64,000 nt of DNA from CALMEH01 sp964548225 (GCA_964548225.1 CAZJQP010000007.1:26607-90606), one strand, 5' to 3'; counted from the first letter of the stretch, positions 44,464 through 53,669 are shown. Numbers and translations: made by a program. Notes: generated by a model not told the origin, from the sequence alone.

Positions 44464-45165
44464 TTAATTTGAAATTGATTCTATCGCTTTCGTCAACGAA
44501 CGAAAAATCCCGCGCCCGTCGTTTGAACCTAAAAGTCCTTCACAGGCACGTTCAGGGTGCGGCATCATTCCTAAAACATTACGATTTTCATTGCAGATTC
44601 CGGCAATGTTCGAACGTGCGCCGTTCGGATTCGCTTCGTCGGTGATTTTTCCTGTTTCGTCGCAATAACGAAAAACGATTTGATTATTTTCTTCGAGTTT
44701 TTGGAAAGTTTCGTCATCGCAAACATAATTGCCTTCAGCGTGGGCAATCGGAATCGAAAGAACTTTTTCCGCTTCGATTTCGCTCGTAAAAGGTGTATTT
44801 TCGTTTTCGACTTTCAAATTAACGTGTTTGCAAATAAAATGCAGATTTTCATTGCGAATCAATGCGCCGGGCAATAATCCGGCTTCGCAGAGAATCTGAA
44901 AACCGTTGCAAATTCCGAAAACAAACTTCCCTTGCGCCGCAAAATCTTTAACCGCCGACATCACGGGCGAAAATTTCGCCAACGCACCGCAACGCAAATA
45001 ATCGCCGTAAGAAAAACCGCCCGGCACAATCACAGCATCATATTCGCTCAAATCCGTCTGCTTATGCCAAATAAAATCAACCGGCTGTCCGACGTGCTTT
45101 GAAATAACGTGATAAGCATCGTGGTCGCAATTCGAGCCGGGGAAAACTATTACTCCGAATTTCAT
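44464..45165 (-). CDS. purQ: Phosphoribosylformylglycinamidine synthase, glutaminase subunit
   Basis: 233 residues from MKFGVIVFPG at 45165; a longer frame to 45222 would add only translated repeat. Class I glutamine amidotransferase: nucleophile C86 in FGICNGFQ, oxyanion strand VPGGFSYGDYLR (48-59), and the His-Glu pair in PHPERA near the end. It delivers ammonia to PurL in purine synthesis. purS lies 75 nt upstream on the same strand. purL is not in the window. Confidence 0.96.
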   Translation of the reverse strand: MKFGVIVFPGSNCDHDAYHVISKHVGQPVDFIWHKQTDLSEYDAVIVPGGFSYGDYLRCGALAKFSPVMSAVKDFAAQGKFVFGICNGFQILCEAGLLPGALIRNENLHFICKHVNLKVENENTPFTSEIEAEKVLSIPIAHAEGNYVCDDETFQKLEENNQIVFRYCDETGKITDEANPNGARSNIAGICNENRNVLGMMPHPERACEGLLGSNDGRGIFRSLTKAIESISN

Positions 45166-45169
45166 AAAA

Positions 45170-45242
45170 TTTGATTTTTGATCTTTGACCTTTGATCTTT
45201 GACCTTTGATTGCTAACTTCAAAGATCAAAAATCAAAGATCA
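45170..45242. repeat. Short-period palindrome between purS and purQ
   Basis: TTTGATTTTTGATCTTTGA (45170-45188) against TCAAAGATCAAAAATCAAAG (from 45219). The right arm overlaps the stop of purS. Confidence 0.85.
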
Positions 45243-45485
45243 TTTCGCAATTTCAACCCGATAATCTTCGATTACGGGGTTTGCCAAAACGTCTTTGGCG
45301 ATTTTTTCTGCCGCTGATTTTGCTTCCGACTCGGAAAGAGCCGCATCGAGCGCAATTTCAAAATATTTTCCTTGCCGGATGTCATTTATTTTTTCGTATC
45401 CGAGCAATTCGACCGAATGATGAATCGCTTTTCCCTGCGGGTCAAGCACACTCGGTTTTAACGTAACATAAACTTTCGCTTTCAT
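45240..45485 (-). CDS. purS: Phosphoribosylformylglycinamidine synthase subunit PurS
   Basis: 81 residues, the full usual length. The N-terminus MKAKVYVTLKPSVLDPQGKA and the following LGY..INDIRQGKYFEI pattern are typical. PurS dimers bridge PurQ and PurL and pass ammonia between them. It precedes purQ as in many bacteria with the three-part enzyme. Confidence 0.95.
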   Translation of the reverse strand: MKAKVYVTLKPSVLDPQGKAIHHSVELLGYEKINDIRQGKYFEIALDAALSESEAKSAAEKIAKDVLANPVIEDYRVEIAK

Positions 45486-45565
45486 AATTTCAGCTTAATA
45501 ATAAAAGACTTCTGCTGTTTTTCTTACTTTTTACTTTCTACTTTATACTTTTTACTTGCGAAGCC

Positions 45566-45592
45566 TTGTATCTATTTTCATATTGGTATAAT
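45566..45592 (+). promoter_or_regulatory. Promoter for the DUF4870-like gene
   Basis: TTGTAT, a 15-bp spacer and a perfect TATAAT (45587-45592), 60 nt before the ATG at 45652. CTTGTA would give a 16-bp spacer. Confidence 0.55.
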
Positions 45593-45651
45593 ATTTTCGG
45601 CAAGTCTGCAATTTAAATAATTAATTCAAAAAATAAGGAGAATTCAAAAAT

Positions 45652-46044
45652 ATGCAAAATATGTCAGGCGGGAAAACCGCACTTGGTCTTGATTCAAACA
45701 TTGGAGCGTTACTTTGCTACATCAATATATGCCTTCCAATCGGCTTGATTTACAGTATTATCGTTGTTATAACCGACAAGGAAAATAAACTTCCGCGATT
45801 TCATGCCTTTCAATCGCTTCTATTGACAGGCGTGGCATTCGTTTTCAGCGTTGTCATTCAAATTATAAGCAGAGTTCTGCTGGCGGCTGATGCGGGAATT
45901 TTAGGTATGTTAGTCGGGTTGATAAGTCTCGTATTCGGGTTAGGTTTGTTAGTTTTGGTTGTCATTGCAGCAATCAAAGCATTTCAAGGTCAACTATTTA
46001 AAATTCCGGTTATCGGAAATATCGCCGATAATATGTCAAACTAG
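45652..46044 (+). CDS. Small membrane protein, DUF4870/Tic20-like
   Basis: 130 residues with about four membrane segments (15-37, 55-80, 85-108, 110-122). The start GLDSNIGALLCY, the LPRFHAFQSLLL motif (about 46-57) and the end IPVIGNIAD match small DUF4870-type proteins. Function unknown. AAGGAG precedes the ATG. Ends before a perfect terminator shared with purB. Confidence 0.85.
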   Translation: MQNMSGGKTALGLDSNIGALLCYINICLPIGLIYSIIVVITDKENKLPRFHAFQSLLLTGVAFVFSVVIQIISRVLLAADAGILGMLVGLISLVFGLGLLVLVVIAAIKAFQGQLFKIPVIGNIADNMSN

Positions 46045-46062
46045 ACAAACATTTGAAGGTTC

Positions 46063-46102
46063 AAAATAAAAAGCGAGAGTCGAAACTCTCGCTTTTTATT
46101 TT
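46063..46102. terminator. Bidirectional terminator with perfect 18-bp stem
   Basis: 46063-46080 and 46085-46102 are perfect complements around a CGAA loop, with A/T-rich ends (AAAATAAAAAGCGAGAGT). The purB stop codon lies inside the right arm. Confidence 0.95.
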
Positions 46103-47391
46103 CCGAAAACACGCGCGAAAACCTTTTCGACATTTCGCAAATAATGCCGCACATCAAAAACTCTTTCAATTTCTTCAGCTGATAATTTGGCGCGGATTTC
46201 TTCATCGTTCAAAACCAATTCACGATATTCGCCGCCTTCGTCCCAAACTTTCATCGCATTTCTCTGTGTCAAAACGTAAGCATCTTCACGCGAAACGCCT
46301 TTTTGCGTCAACGCTAAAAGCAGTTGACCGCTGAAAACCAATCCGCGAGTTAGATTCAAATTTTTCAACATATTTTCGGGATAAACGACGAGATTATCAA
46401 GCAAAGAAGTCGTTTTCGCCAAAATATAATCGAGCGTTGCCGAAGAATCAGGCAAAACGATTCGTTCTGCCGAACTGTGCGAAATATCGCGTTCGTGCCA
46501 GAGCGCGACGTTTTCCAAACCGACAATCGCGTTTGCGCGAACCGTCCGCGCCATTCCGCAGATTCTTTCCGACAAAATCGGATTTCGTTTGTGCGGCATC
46601 GCGCTTGAACCTTTTTGTCCGGTTTTAAATTTTTCCTGTGCTTCGCGGACTTCCGTGCGTTGCCAATGGCGAACTTGAAGCGCGATTTTCTCCAGCGAAG
46701 ATGCAATTATCGCCAATGTGCAAAGATATTCGGCGTATCTGTCGCGCTGAATAACCTGCGTCGAAACATCGGCGGCTTTTATTCCCAATTTTGCACAAAC
46801 TCGTTCTTCGACATCCGGCGCAAGATGTGCAAACGCGCCGACTGCGCCCGAAATTTTGCCGACCGAAATAATTTCTTTCGCTTTTTCAAGACGTTCTTTA
46901 TTGCGCTGAAATTCCGAATACCACAAAGCCCAACACAAACCAAACGAAGTCGGCTCGGCGTGAATGCCGTGCGTTCGCCCGATTTGCGGTGTGTCCTTAA
47001 ATTCAAAAGCGCGACGTTTCAAAACTTCCAAAAGCGCATCAATTTTCGGCAAAAGAATCTCGCACGCTTCTTTCAAAAGCAAAGCATTTGCCGTGTCCAC
47101 AACGTCGCTCGAAGTCAAACCGTAATGCACGAACCGCGCTGCCTCGCCGATGTTTTCAGCTAAGTTCGTCGTAAAAGCAATAACGTCGTGATCGGTCGTC
47201 TTTTCGATTTCGTTAATGCGTTCAACGGTAAAAGCCGCTTTCGATTTTATCTGTTCAAGCGCACTGCTCGGAATAATTCCGTCTTCTGCGTGAACTTCGC
47301 AAACGGCGATTTCAACGTCCAACCATTTTTGAAATTTATTATGCAGCGACCAAATCGCGCCCATTTCGGGCAATGTGTAGCGTTCAATCAT
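46096..47391 (-). CDS. purB: Adenylosuccinate lyase
   Basis: 431 residues of the fumarase/aspartase superfamily. The signature SSAMPHKRNPILSE (about 262-275), the catalytic TSSDVVDTA region (about 91-99) and GRTHGIHAEPTS (about 137-148) are present. It acts twice in purine nucleotide synthesis, splitting SAICAR and adenylosuccinate to release fumarate. The start MIERYTLPEMGAIW is that of the short bacterial type. Purine genes on both sides of 45700 share the strand but are separated by a plus-strand gene. Confidence 0.97.
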   Translation of the reverse strand: MIERYTLPEMGAIWSLHNKFQKWLDVEIAVCEVHAEDGIIPSSALEQIKSKAAFTVERINEIEKTTDHDVIAFTTNLAENIGEAARFVHYGLTSSDVVDTANALLLKEACEILLPKIDALLEVLKRRAFEFKDTPQIGRTHGIHAEPTSFGLCWALWYSEFQRNKERLEKAKEIISVGKISGAVGAFAHLAPDVEERVCAKLGIKAADVSTQVIQRDRYAEYLCTLAIIASSLEKIALQVRHWQRTEVREAQEKFKTGQKGSSAMPHKRNPILSERICGMARTVRANAIVGLENVALWHERDISHSSAERIVLPDSSATLDYILAKTTSLLDNLVVYPENMLKNLNLTRGLVFSGQLLLALTQKGVSREDAYVLTQRNAMKVWDEGGEYRELVLNDEEIRAKLSAEEIERVFDVRHYLRNVEKVFARVFGK

Positions 47392-47406
47392 AAATTTTTT
47401 ATTTTA

Positions 47407-47510
47407 ACGCAAAGGCGCAAAGACGCGAAGGCGCAAAGTTTTTTTATTCGGGCTTTTCATCATCAATTTTTTCTTTAACATTTTTGCGTCTTTGCGGTTT
47501 TGCGCCTTTG
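47407..47510. repeat. Palindromic array of GCAAAGGC units reaching into a gene
   Basis: Left arm 47407-47438 (ACGCAAAGGCGCAAAGACGC..) in the spacer; right arm 47484-47510 (TGCGTCTTTGCGG..) inside the last codons of the permease gene, where it encodes the basic part GAKPQRRKN. Confidence 0.85.
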
Positions 47511-48604
47511 CTTTGGGTTTCTTCCGCTTTCTCTTCGACTTCCGTATTTTTTTTGTCGCCGAGAACATCTTCAACATAAATCATTTGCACCAAAACTAAA
47601 ATTACGGCGAGAAGCGGCGTGGCGAGAACCAAACCTAAGCCGCCAATCAAAACGCCGAGCGCGATTTGCGCGACGATTGTTAGCGCGGGCGGAAGTTCGA
47701 CCGTTCGGCGTTCGATAAACGGCGTAACAATATTTGATTCGATAAGCTGAACGATGACGAACAAACCAAGCACATACAAAGCCTTAATCGGCGAATCAAT
47801 AAACGCCAGAAGAATCGCCGGAACAGCCGAAAAAATCGGTCCGAAATTCGGGATAAACGAAAAAAGTCCGGCAATCAACCCTAAAGTCAGCGCGAGCGGA
47901 ACGCCGAGAATCGAAAGTCCAATCCACGTCAGAACGCCGATAAAAAGCATCGAAGCGGTTTTTCCGATAATCCACCAACTCAGAGTATTGCCGATTTCGC
48001 TCAAGACTTCTTCGACACGCGAACGCGAGGCAACGGGGAAAATTTTCGTCAAACCGTTGGTGTAAAATTTCGGCTCAACGGCGAGATAAATCGCCACCAA
48101 AATCACGACAAAAAAATTGCCGATGGCACCGACCGTCGAAGAAAAATATCCGCCGACGCGCGTTAAAATGCTCGAAAAATCAAGGTTATTGACCTTTTCC
48201 ATTATCGCGTCGTTCTTCGGAAATTGTTCGATAATCGTTCTGCCCCAGCCGAATTGCGAAAAATAACCGCTGATTTTCTCTATCGAAGCAGGCAGTTTTC
48301 CACGCAAAAGTTTGACTTGTTCGGCAACGTCGGGGGCAAGCAAAGCAATTGCTCCGGCTAAAATCCCTAAAAGCAAAACCGACACGAGAATCACCGACAT
48401 TGTTTCCGAAAGTTTTGTGTAACGATTAACAAAATCCGCCAATCCGCGCAGAAAAATCGCCAACAAAACCGCCGCAAAGATCAGCATAATTACATCGAAA
48501 ACAAAGTAAATCAGCAATAAAACTAAAGCCGTCAACAAAATAATGCCGACGGCTATCAAAACTTGACGAATGAATTTTGAATTTGAAGAATCGTTTGAAG
48601 CCAT
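47444..48604 (-). CDS. AI-2E/PerM family transporter
   Basis: 386 residues from the ATG at 48604 (MASNDSSN); a TTG at 48619 is less likely. Eight membrane helices in the family's pattern, with the P(I/L)..FIPNFGPIFSA motif (about 251-263), SPIKALYVLGLFVIVQLIE and the conserved IERRTVELPPAL (about 303-314). Family members include transporters of autoinducer-2, sodium/proton antiporters and others, so the substrate is open. The charged tail has been altered by a short-repeat array. Confidence 0.9.
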   Translation of the reverse strand: MASNDSSNSKFIRQVLIAVGIILLTALVLLLIYFVFDVIMLIFAAVLLAIFLRGLADFVNRYTKLSETMSVILVSVLLLGILAGAIALLAPDVAEQVKLLRGKLPASIEKISGYFSQFGWGRTIIEQFPKNDAIMEKVNNLDFSSILTRVGGYFSSTVGAIGNFFVVILVAIYLAVEPKFYTNGLTKIFPVASRSRVEEVLSEIGNTLSWWIIGKTASMLFIGVLTWIGLSILGVPLALTLGLIAGLFSFIPNFGPIFSAVPAILLAFIDSPIKALYVLGLFVIVQLIESNIVTPFIERRTVELPPALTIVAQIALGVLIGGLGLVLATPLLAVILVLVQMIYVEDVLGDKKNTEVEEKAEETQSKGAKPQRRKNVKEKIDDEKPE

Positions 48605-48658
48605 TGTGTTTGAAAACAATTATCCATTGTCAGCGAAAGATTTTCAAATCACAATAAA

Positions 48659-48822
48659 TTGGAGCGCGGGACAGCCGGGCTTATTCAAAGTTGTTGATTG
48701 TGGTTGCATAAATTAAGTAGTCGGACACAGATAAATGCTTCACTGCCAAAACATCTGATACTCTTTTCCGTTAGGAACTCTCCTAACTTTGAATAAGCCG
48801 GAAAAAGATGCCCGCGCTCCAA
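48659..48822. repeat. 164-bp long inverted repeat, REP-like
   Basis: TTGGAGCGCGGG (48659-48670) pairs with CCCGCGCTCCAA (48811-48822). CCGGGCTTATTCAAAGTT (48675-48692) pairs with AACTTTGAATAAGCCGG (48785-48801). The loop contains TTAAGTAGTCGGA, the same start as the MITE-like copy at 28715. It fills the divergent spacer before the gene at 48907. No coding capacity. Confidence 0.85.
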
Positions 48823-48906
48823 CTGTTACGTTTTTAAATTGTTTGCGATAATAAATTTACGTCTCGGTTTTGCAAAAAACTGTCGTTTTGAGTGTCTATA
48901 AAAAGT

Positions 48907-49647
48907 ATGAATCGTAAATCCACGCCTATTTTTATTGATTTTGGAAACGAAGACGACCCGACTTCGATAAAAGGTCGCGCCCGCCAACACGAACAACATC
49001 GTCAACGAGCCGTTGTTTCGATTTTTGCACATTTATATTTAATGTCGGCAACAGAGATTTTGCCGGTCAATCGTTCGGTTGCGGCGGAACGCGCTCATTG
49101 GCAAGATTTCAGCGGTTCGGATGCCGCCGGCACACAAGCCGCGCATTGCGTTCCGTGTCAACTGAAAATCAACGGTCGCCGCCCTGAACAATATGTCAGA
49201 AAATACGATAATAAAACGAGTGATGAAATTATCGGACTTTTCGGCAAAACCAATCCGTTTTTACCTGCGATTTTTAATAAATGCGATTCGCGCTGTGAGG
49301 CAAACGGTTTGGTTGATGCTTTTTGGGATGCGGCAATTAAAGCCGTTGATTTCGGTTTGTGCAAAAGTTTGAAGATAAAAGACGTAACCAATCACATCCG
49401 CAATGCTTTTGGTCTTTATTCGGTTCAAGCCAAAGTTACCTTTGATTATGTTTATCAGCTTTACGAAATTGACCGCACACGCGCCGCAACCTTCGGCAAA
49501 GCCGCCGAGATGAACGATGCCAAAACAAAAAAAGTCATCATTCAACATTATCGCCGCGAACTCGCCAGTCCTGTGGCAATGGAAGATGTCGTCCGCTTCG
49601 GAGAAATCGAGGATTTGATTGATGTTTATAAAGCATTTGGAAAGTGA
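48907..49647 (+). CDS. Unknown cytoplasmic protein
   Basis: 246 residues from the ATG at 48907 (MNRKSTPIF); a GTG at 48892 would add five residues. No signal peptide or membrane segment. Scattered Cys residues occur (HCVPCQLK about 97-104, NKCDSRCEANG about 138-148) that could bind metal, and the C-terminal half is mainly helical. I recognise no family. Converges on asd across a short-repeat palindrome. Confidence 0.7.
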   Translation: MNRKSTPIFIDFGNEDDPTSIKGRARQHEQHRQRAVVSIFAHLYLMSATEILPVNRSVAAERAHWQDFSGSDAAGTQAAHCVPCQLKINGRRPEQYVRKYDNKTSDEIIGLFGKTNPFLPAIFNKCDSRCEANGLVDAFWDAAIKAVDFGLCKSLKIKDVTNHIRNAFGLYSVQAKVTFDYVYQLYEIDRTRAATFGKAAEMNDAKTKKVIIQHYRRELASPVAMEDVVRFGEIEDLIDVYKAFGK

Positions 49648-49726
49648 AAAAGTGAAAAGGTGAAAAAGTTTATTGAATCTGTTCAACCAAACTTTTTCAC
49701 CTTTTCACTTTTCCACTTTTTCACTT
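49642..49726. repeat. Palindrome of GTGAAAAAG units overlapping two stop codons
   Basis: AAGTGAAAAAGTGAAAAGGT.. (49642-49671) faces ..ACCTTTTCACTTTTCCAC.. (49689-49726), period 8-9. It contains the last bases of the unknown gene and reaches the asd stop. Confidence 0.9.
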
Positions 49727-50763
49727 CAAATAATCCTTTTATCAATCAAAAGCTCTGCATTTAAGACCGCCGAACCAGCCGCGCCACGAACGGTGTTATG
49801 GCTCAAAGCTACAAAGCGATAATCAAAAATATTATCAGGAAAAAGTCTGCCGACTGTAATCGTCATTCCGCCGCCGCTTTCGCGGTCGAGACGCGGTTGC
49901 GGACGCGAAGGTTCGTCGCAAACATCAATAAATTTCGGTGGCGATGAATGAAGCGATAAAGACGGAAAATTTTGCATTGCGTCCATCACGTCTTCGAGCG
50001 TCGAAATTTGTTTTAACTTCACGCGCACCGATGCCGTGTGTCCGTCCAAAACATTGACGCGGAAACATTGCGCCGACACGGTAAAATCGGCTTTTTCGAT
50101 TGCTTCGCCATTAAACGAACCGATAATTTTCTGCGCTTCGGTTTCGACCTTCGGTTCTTCTCCGGCGATATACGGCATCACGTTATCAACAATATCAAAC
50201 GCGGAAACGCCCGGATAACCTGCGCCGGAAATTGCTTGCAAAGTCGTTACAAAAACCGATTCAACCCCGAATCTACGCTCCAATGCGGCAAGCGGCGGCG
50301 CGAAACTAATCACGGCACAATTCGGATTTGTAACGATAAAGCCTTTATCAAACCCGCGTTTTCTTTTTTGAATTTCAATCAAACCGAGATGGTCGGCGTT
50401 GATTTCGGGAATCAGGAGCGGAACGTCTTCGTCCATTCGATACGACGAGGAATTGCTAATCACCGGATAACCCGCACGCGCAAAGGCTTCTTCGGTTTCG
50501 CGGGCGACGTTTGACGGCAGACTCGAAAAAACCAATTCGCAATCAAGCGGCGGTTCAATCGGTTGAACCGTAATATTTTTCACATAATCCGGCATCGCGC
50601 CCGCGAGCTTCCACGCACACGCTTCCGCAAAAGGCTTGCCCGCCGACCTGTCCGAAGCCGCCAACGCAGTTATTTCAAACTGCGGATGATTTTCCAAAAG
50701 CTGAACGAATCTTTGTCCGACCGTTCCCGTTGCGCCCAAAATGCCTACACGATATTTTCTCAT
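49726..50763 (-). CDS. asd: Aspartate-semialdehyde dehydrogenase
   Basis: 345 residues of the archaeal/fungal-type branch. NADP-binding GATGTVG (10-16), SLPSNVARE (81-89), catalytic C149 in TNPNCA, and LDGHTASVRVKL with the acid-base histidine about residue 243. It converts aspartyl phosphate to the semialdehyde for lysine (diaminopimelate), threonine and methionine. No lysC or dapA adjacent. Confidence 0.95.
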   Translation of the reverse strand: MRKYRVGILGATGTVGQRFVQLLENHPQFEITALAASDRSAGKPFAEACAWKLAGAMPDYVKNITVQPIEPPLDCELVFSSLPSNVARETEEAFARAGYPVISNSSSYRMDEDVPLLIPEINADHLGLIEIQKRKRGFDKGFIVTNPNCAVISFAPPLAALERRFGVESVFVTTLQAISGAGYPGVSAFDIVDNVMPYIAGEEPKVETEAQKIIGSFNGEAIEKADFTVSAQCFRVNVLDGHTASVRVKLKQISTLEDVMDAMQNFPSLSLHSSPPKFIDVCDEPSRPQPRLDRESGGGMTITVGRLFPDNIFDYRFVALSHNTVRGAAGSAVLNAELLIDKRII

Positions 50764-50849
50764 AAAGAAAATAAATGCTAGGCGAAACGAGCGGCGAAGT
50801 CAAATTTTCCGCAAAGACTCAACGAATTTTAAAGTCGGCAGAAAGAACA

Positions 50850-50943
50850 TTTTCCATTTTTCATTTGAAATTTAACATTTGTCATTTGCTTCGTTTGCTT
50901 CGGCAACAATGAAAAATGACAAATTTCAAATGAAAAATGAAAA
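50850..50943. repeat. 24-bp inverted repeat of CATTTTTC-type units
   Basis: TTTTCCATTTTTCATTTGAA.. (50850-50873) pairs with ..TTCAAATGAAAAATGAAAAA (50920-50943) at 23 of 24 bases. It ends at the stop of the next minus-strand gene. Confidence 0.88.
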
Positions 50944-50946
50944 ATC

Positions 50947-51654
50947 TTAGGGCTTATCAATACTTTCGGTTTTGTCTTTGACGTTAGTGTTCGGCGCGGC
51001 AATTATCGTGCATCCGTATTTCCCTGCCGTGTTTTTGAAACAGCGGTATTCGCGTTCGCGTTTTACGGTTTCGATGCGGCGGTTGTAATCGGTGCAAGTC
51101 GTAAAAGTCGTCCGCACGGGATAAATCGTATTGCGCGGTGCACCGACGACGAAATCCTGAAACGTAATCGTAACTCTGCCGTCCAAACCTTCTTGCGGTT
51201 CGACTTCCCAATTTTCACGAATCGCGCCGCGAAACACTTTTTCCAACGCCGTCTTTCCTTTTGAATCCGCATCGGAAGCCGGACAAGCGACGGTTTTGTT
51301 TTTAGTATTTTCGGTCTGTTCCTCGTTTTGATTTTCTTCTTCCTGCGTTTCGTTGTTGTCCGTTCCGCCGGGCGCAGAGCATTTGTAAGTGGAAATATTA
51401 TACAAAACTTCCTTTCTCGTCAGTTCGAGTTCAGAACCGCCGTTCGGATTATATTCATTTATCGAAAACGTCTTGCACATTTCGCGGTTGCAACTCAAAA
51501 CTTTGAACTTTCTCGTGCTTTTTTCGCACTCATAAACGACGTTGTAACGAATGTCGTCCTTTTTCGTCTGACTGTTGATAATTCTTTCGGAAGTTACCGA
51601 AAACAAGCCGCCGAGCGCGGCACAAAAAATAAATGTAAAAATATACTTTTTCAT
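50947..51654 (-). CDS. Secreted protein with shared IGA/YPV domain (paralogue 1)
   Basis: 235 residues. Signal peptide (about 1-18), a first Cys-rich part (C43, C55, C60), an acidic QEEENQNEEQTEN linker, and a C-terminal domain (about 130-215) with the pattern LEKVFRGAIRENW..DGRVTITFQDFVVGAPR..IYPVRTTFTTC. A matching pattern occurs in the proteins at 54816-55841 and 53670-54161. Family unknown. Probably transcribed with the upstream gene at 51676, 21 nt away. Confidence 0.75.
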   Translation of the reverse strand: MKKYIFTFIFCAALGGLFSVTSERIINSQTKKDDIRYNVVYECEKSTRKFKVLSCNREMCKTFSINEYNPNGGSELELTRKEVLYNISTYKCSAPGGTDNNETQEEENQNEEQTENTKNKTVACPASDADSKGKTALEKVFRGAIRENWEVEPQEGLDGRVTITFQDFVVGAPRNTIYPVRTTFTTCTDYNRRIETVKREREYRCFKNTAGKYGCTIIAAPNTNVKDKTESIDKP

Positions 51655-51675
51655 AATTCCTCTTAATTTTTTTCA

Positions 51676-52740
51676 CTATTTCACGCCTTCGTATTTTGTA
51701 TCTTCGATTCTGGCAGATGAAATTTCTATTTTGCCGTCAACAAAAGTGATTTTTCCGCGAAACAAAATTTCCTGTTCCGGTTTCAGTTTCATAACTTTGT
51801 CCACTTGAAGCGAATCAAAATAACACCATATTTCAGCTAGTTCTCCGCCTTTGACGGGCAAATTAAAGACAACAAAAGGATGATGCGTTTCGGTTGTTTT
51901 GGTAGTTGTGGTTGTCTTTGGTGTCGGAGTTTTCTCAAGACTATTTGATATTCTGCTGATTGTTCGACGGATGCTGGTTAATTTGCTGCCGCTTCTTCGA
52001 GACGAATTTGAAGAAGATGAAGGAGTCGGGCTTACTTTAACATTTTGGGTAACGGTTTTTGTTTCGATTTCATCACCGTAATCGGCAACTTTTCCTTTCA
52101 AAAGAACAAAATTTGCGCCGTATTTTCTTTGTGCTTCCGCTTGATTTGTTTCAAATTCTTTCTGCACCACACTCGCAAGCACGGGCGTTTCGAGAAATTC
52201 TTCGATTTTTCGCTCCGGCAGTTTGGCAATGCCGAGTTCCTGATACGGCAGATTGTTTTCAATCGTTACAACCGCATCTTTGCGCCCGCGGACAATGACC
52301 AAATTTGCTCCGGCTAAATGTGCGACTATTACTCTGCCGTCTATTTTGGTTATCGAAACTATTTCGGTTCCGTTTTGTTTAATTATTTCGGAAGTCGGTT
52401 CGAGATATTTCCTGGCGTTGAAACCTTGCCATGCTTCTTCGGGCGACTTGTAAAGTTCAATTTGATATTTGCCCGCGATATTTCCGTTGATGTAAATGGC
52501 TTCAAAGTTTTGACAGCCGCAATATTCTGATGATACCGCACTGTATAGCGGCGCACCGCTCAATTTAAGCTCGGCAAATGTTGCCGGAAAATAGTTTGCC
52601 GGCGGAGTCGGCGTTGGTATCGCCGGAGTTGTGCTAAAGCTCGAACTTTGCCCGCAACCGATTGCCAAAGTCATCATCAACCCGAAAGAAATTAAAATGA
52701 TAAATCTCTTAACATCCAGATTTTGCTTAATATTTTCCAT
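51676..52740 (-). CDS. Lipoprotein of unknown function
   Basis: 354 residues from the ATG at 52740 (MENIKQNL), with GGAG just upstream. A lipobox LAIGC near residues 24-28 marks a lipoprotein. Then a Pro/Thr linker and an alpha/beta region (about 50-180) with a CGC pair (about 73-75) and KSPEEAWQGFNARKYL, followed by a Ser/Thr-rich stretch and a beta-rich end. No family recognised. It is preceded by copy A of the 34-bp promoter-like motif. Confidence 0.75.
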   Translation of the reverse strand: MENIKQNLDVKRFIILISFGLMMTLAIGCGQSSSFSTTPAIPTPTPPANYFPATFAELKLSGAPLYSAVSSEYCGCQNFEAIYINGNIAGKYQIELYKSPEEAWQGFNARKYLEPTSEIIKQNGTEIVSITKIDGRVIVAHLAGANLVIVRGRKDAVVTIENNLPYQELGIAKLPERKIEEFLETPVLASVVQKEFETNQAEAQRKYGANFVLLKGKVADYGDEIETKTVTQNVKVSPTPSSSSNSSRRSGSKLTSIRRTISRISNSLEKTPTPKTTTTTKTTETHHPFVVFNLPVKGGELAEIWCYFDSLQVDKVMKLKPEQEILFRGKITFVDGKIEISSARIEDTKYEGVK

Positions 52741-52758
52741 CTTTTTCTTCTCCAATTT

Positions 52759-52792
52759 GTAATGCGACAAAACCCGAAAAAGCGGCTCAAAA
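52759..52792 (-). promoter_or_regulatory. 34-bp promoter-like motif, copy A
   Basis: On the minus strand TTTTGAGCCGCTTTTTCGGG runs on to TTTTGTCGCATTAC. It ends 18 nt before the ATG of the lipoprotein gene, leaving room for a short leader with GGAG. The same motif at the same length occurs at 56369, 56967 and 60412. Confidence 0.75.
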
Positions 52793-52812
52793 TAAATTCG
52801 ATACTTTAAGAT

Positions 52813-53652
52813 TTATCTTAGTTTTGTCCAAACCGCCGAGTTTAATTCACTCGCGTAATCTTTATAGCCCGTAGTGATATATAAAAATCCGTAAAGCGAA
52901 TCTACGGTAACGTATTCGCCGTTTTTGAGTTCTCCCGAAATGCCGCAAAATCCGATTCTGTCGTCATAACCGAAGAATGGTCTTTTGACGAAGTTCTTTT
53001 CATTCTTAATCATTTCCTGTCCGATTTTTTGACAGGCATTTTTGGCTTGTTCCGGCGAATTATATTTGAAAATCATCAAACCCGCTTCCTTTTTATCCGC
53101 GCTTGCGTAACGGGCGGAAGCGGCATCGTTGATGTCTTTGATGTCCGCATTTACTTCGGGCATTTTGCTTTTTGCCAAATCGAACATCTGAAATTTATCA
53201 ATCACCTGCCCGCGAGGAACAAGTTGCGATTTGGTCGTAATGCTTTCGGGCAAAAGTTCTTTCGCCGTCAGCGCATTGGCTTTTCGCAGATTTTCTTGTT
53301 CTCGCTTTTCCCATCTTTGCTTACTTAAATAAGGGTCAATGACTTTGACATACAAAAGCAAACCCATACCGCTAATGGGAAGTAGCGCAATGAGACCGAT
53401 GATAAGAAAAAGTTTCATTGAAGACGTTTTTTCCGGCGCATTGGAAACCGGCGGCGATTGTTGTTGCTGAAATTGCGGCGGCATCTGTCCGACTTGCTGA
53501 TTCGGCGGCACAAATGGCGGCGAAGGCACACCGAAAACCGTCGGCGGCAAATCGGGCGCAGATTGCGTTTCAGGAATCGAATCTTCGCCGCAATTCAAAC
53601 AAAAACGGTCGGTGTTGGCTGTGTTGCATTTCGGACATATCCAATTATTCAT
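52813..53652 (-). CDS. Zinc-ribbon membrane protein
   Basis: 279 residues. Zinc ribbon CPKCNTANTDRFCLNCG (5-21), a Pro/Gln-rich linker, one membrane helix (about 78-99), then an extracytoplasmic part (about 125-279) with NSPEQAKNACQKIG and a beta-rich end; the 'SPE-A' stretch recalls the lipoprotein downstream. Members with this layout recur at 54196, 58662 and 59749. Function unknown. Confidence 0.78.
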   Translation of the reverse strand: MNNWICPKCNTANTDRFCLNCGEDSIPETQSAPDLPPTVFGVPSPPFVPPNQQVGQMPPQFQQQQSPPVSNAPEKTSSMKLFLIIGLIALLPISGMGLLLYVKVIDPYLSKQRWEKREQENLRKANALTAKELLPESITTKSQLVPRGQVIDKFQMFDLAKSKMPEVNADIKDINDAASARYASADKKEAGLMIFKYNSPEQAKNACQKIGQEMIKNEKNFVKRPFFGYDDRIGFCGISGELKNGEYVTVDSLYGFLYITTGYKDYASELNSAVWTKLR

Positions 53653-53669
53653 AAATTTTCTCCTACGGC

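Noticed and set aside
45166..45222. N-terminal extension of PurQ
   Set aside because: The added residues are translated TTTGATC repeats; PurQ proteins start at the MKFGVIVFPG strand.
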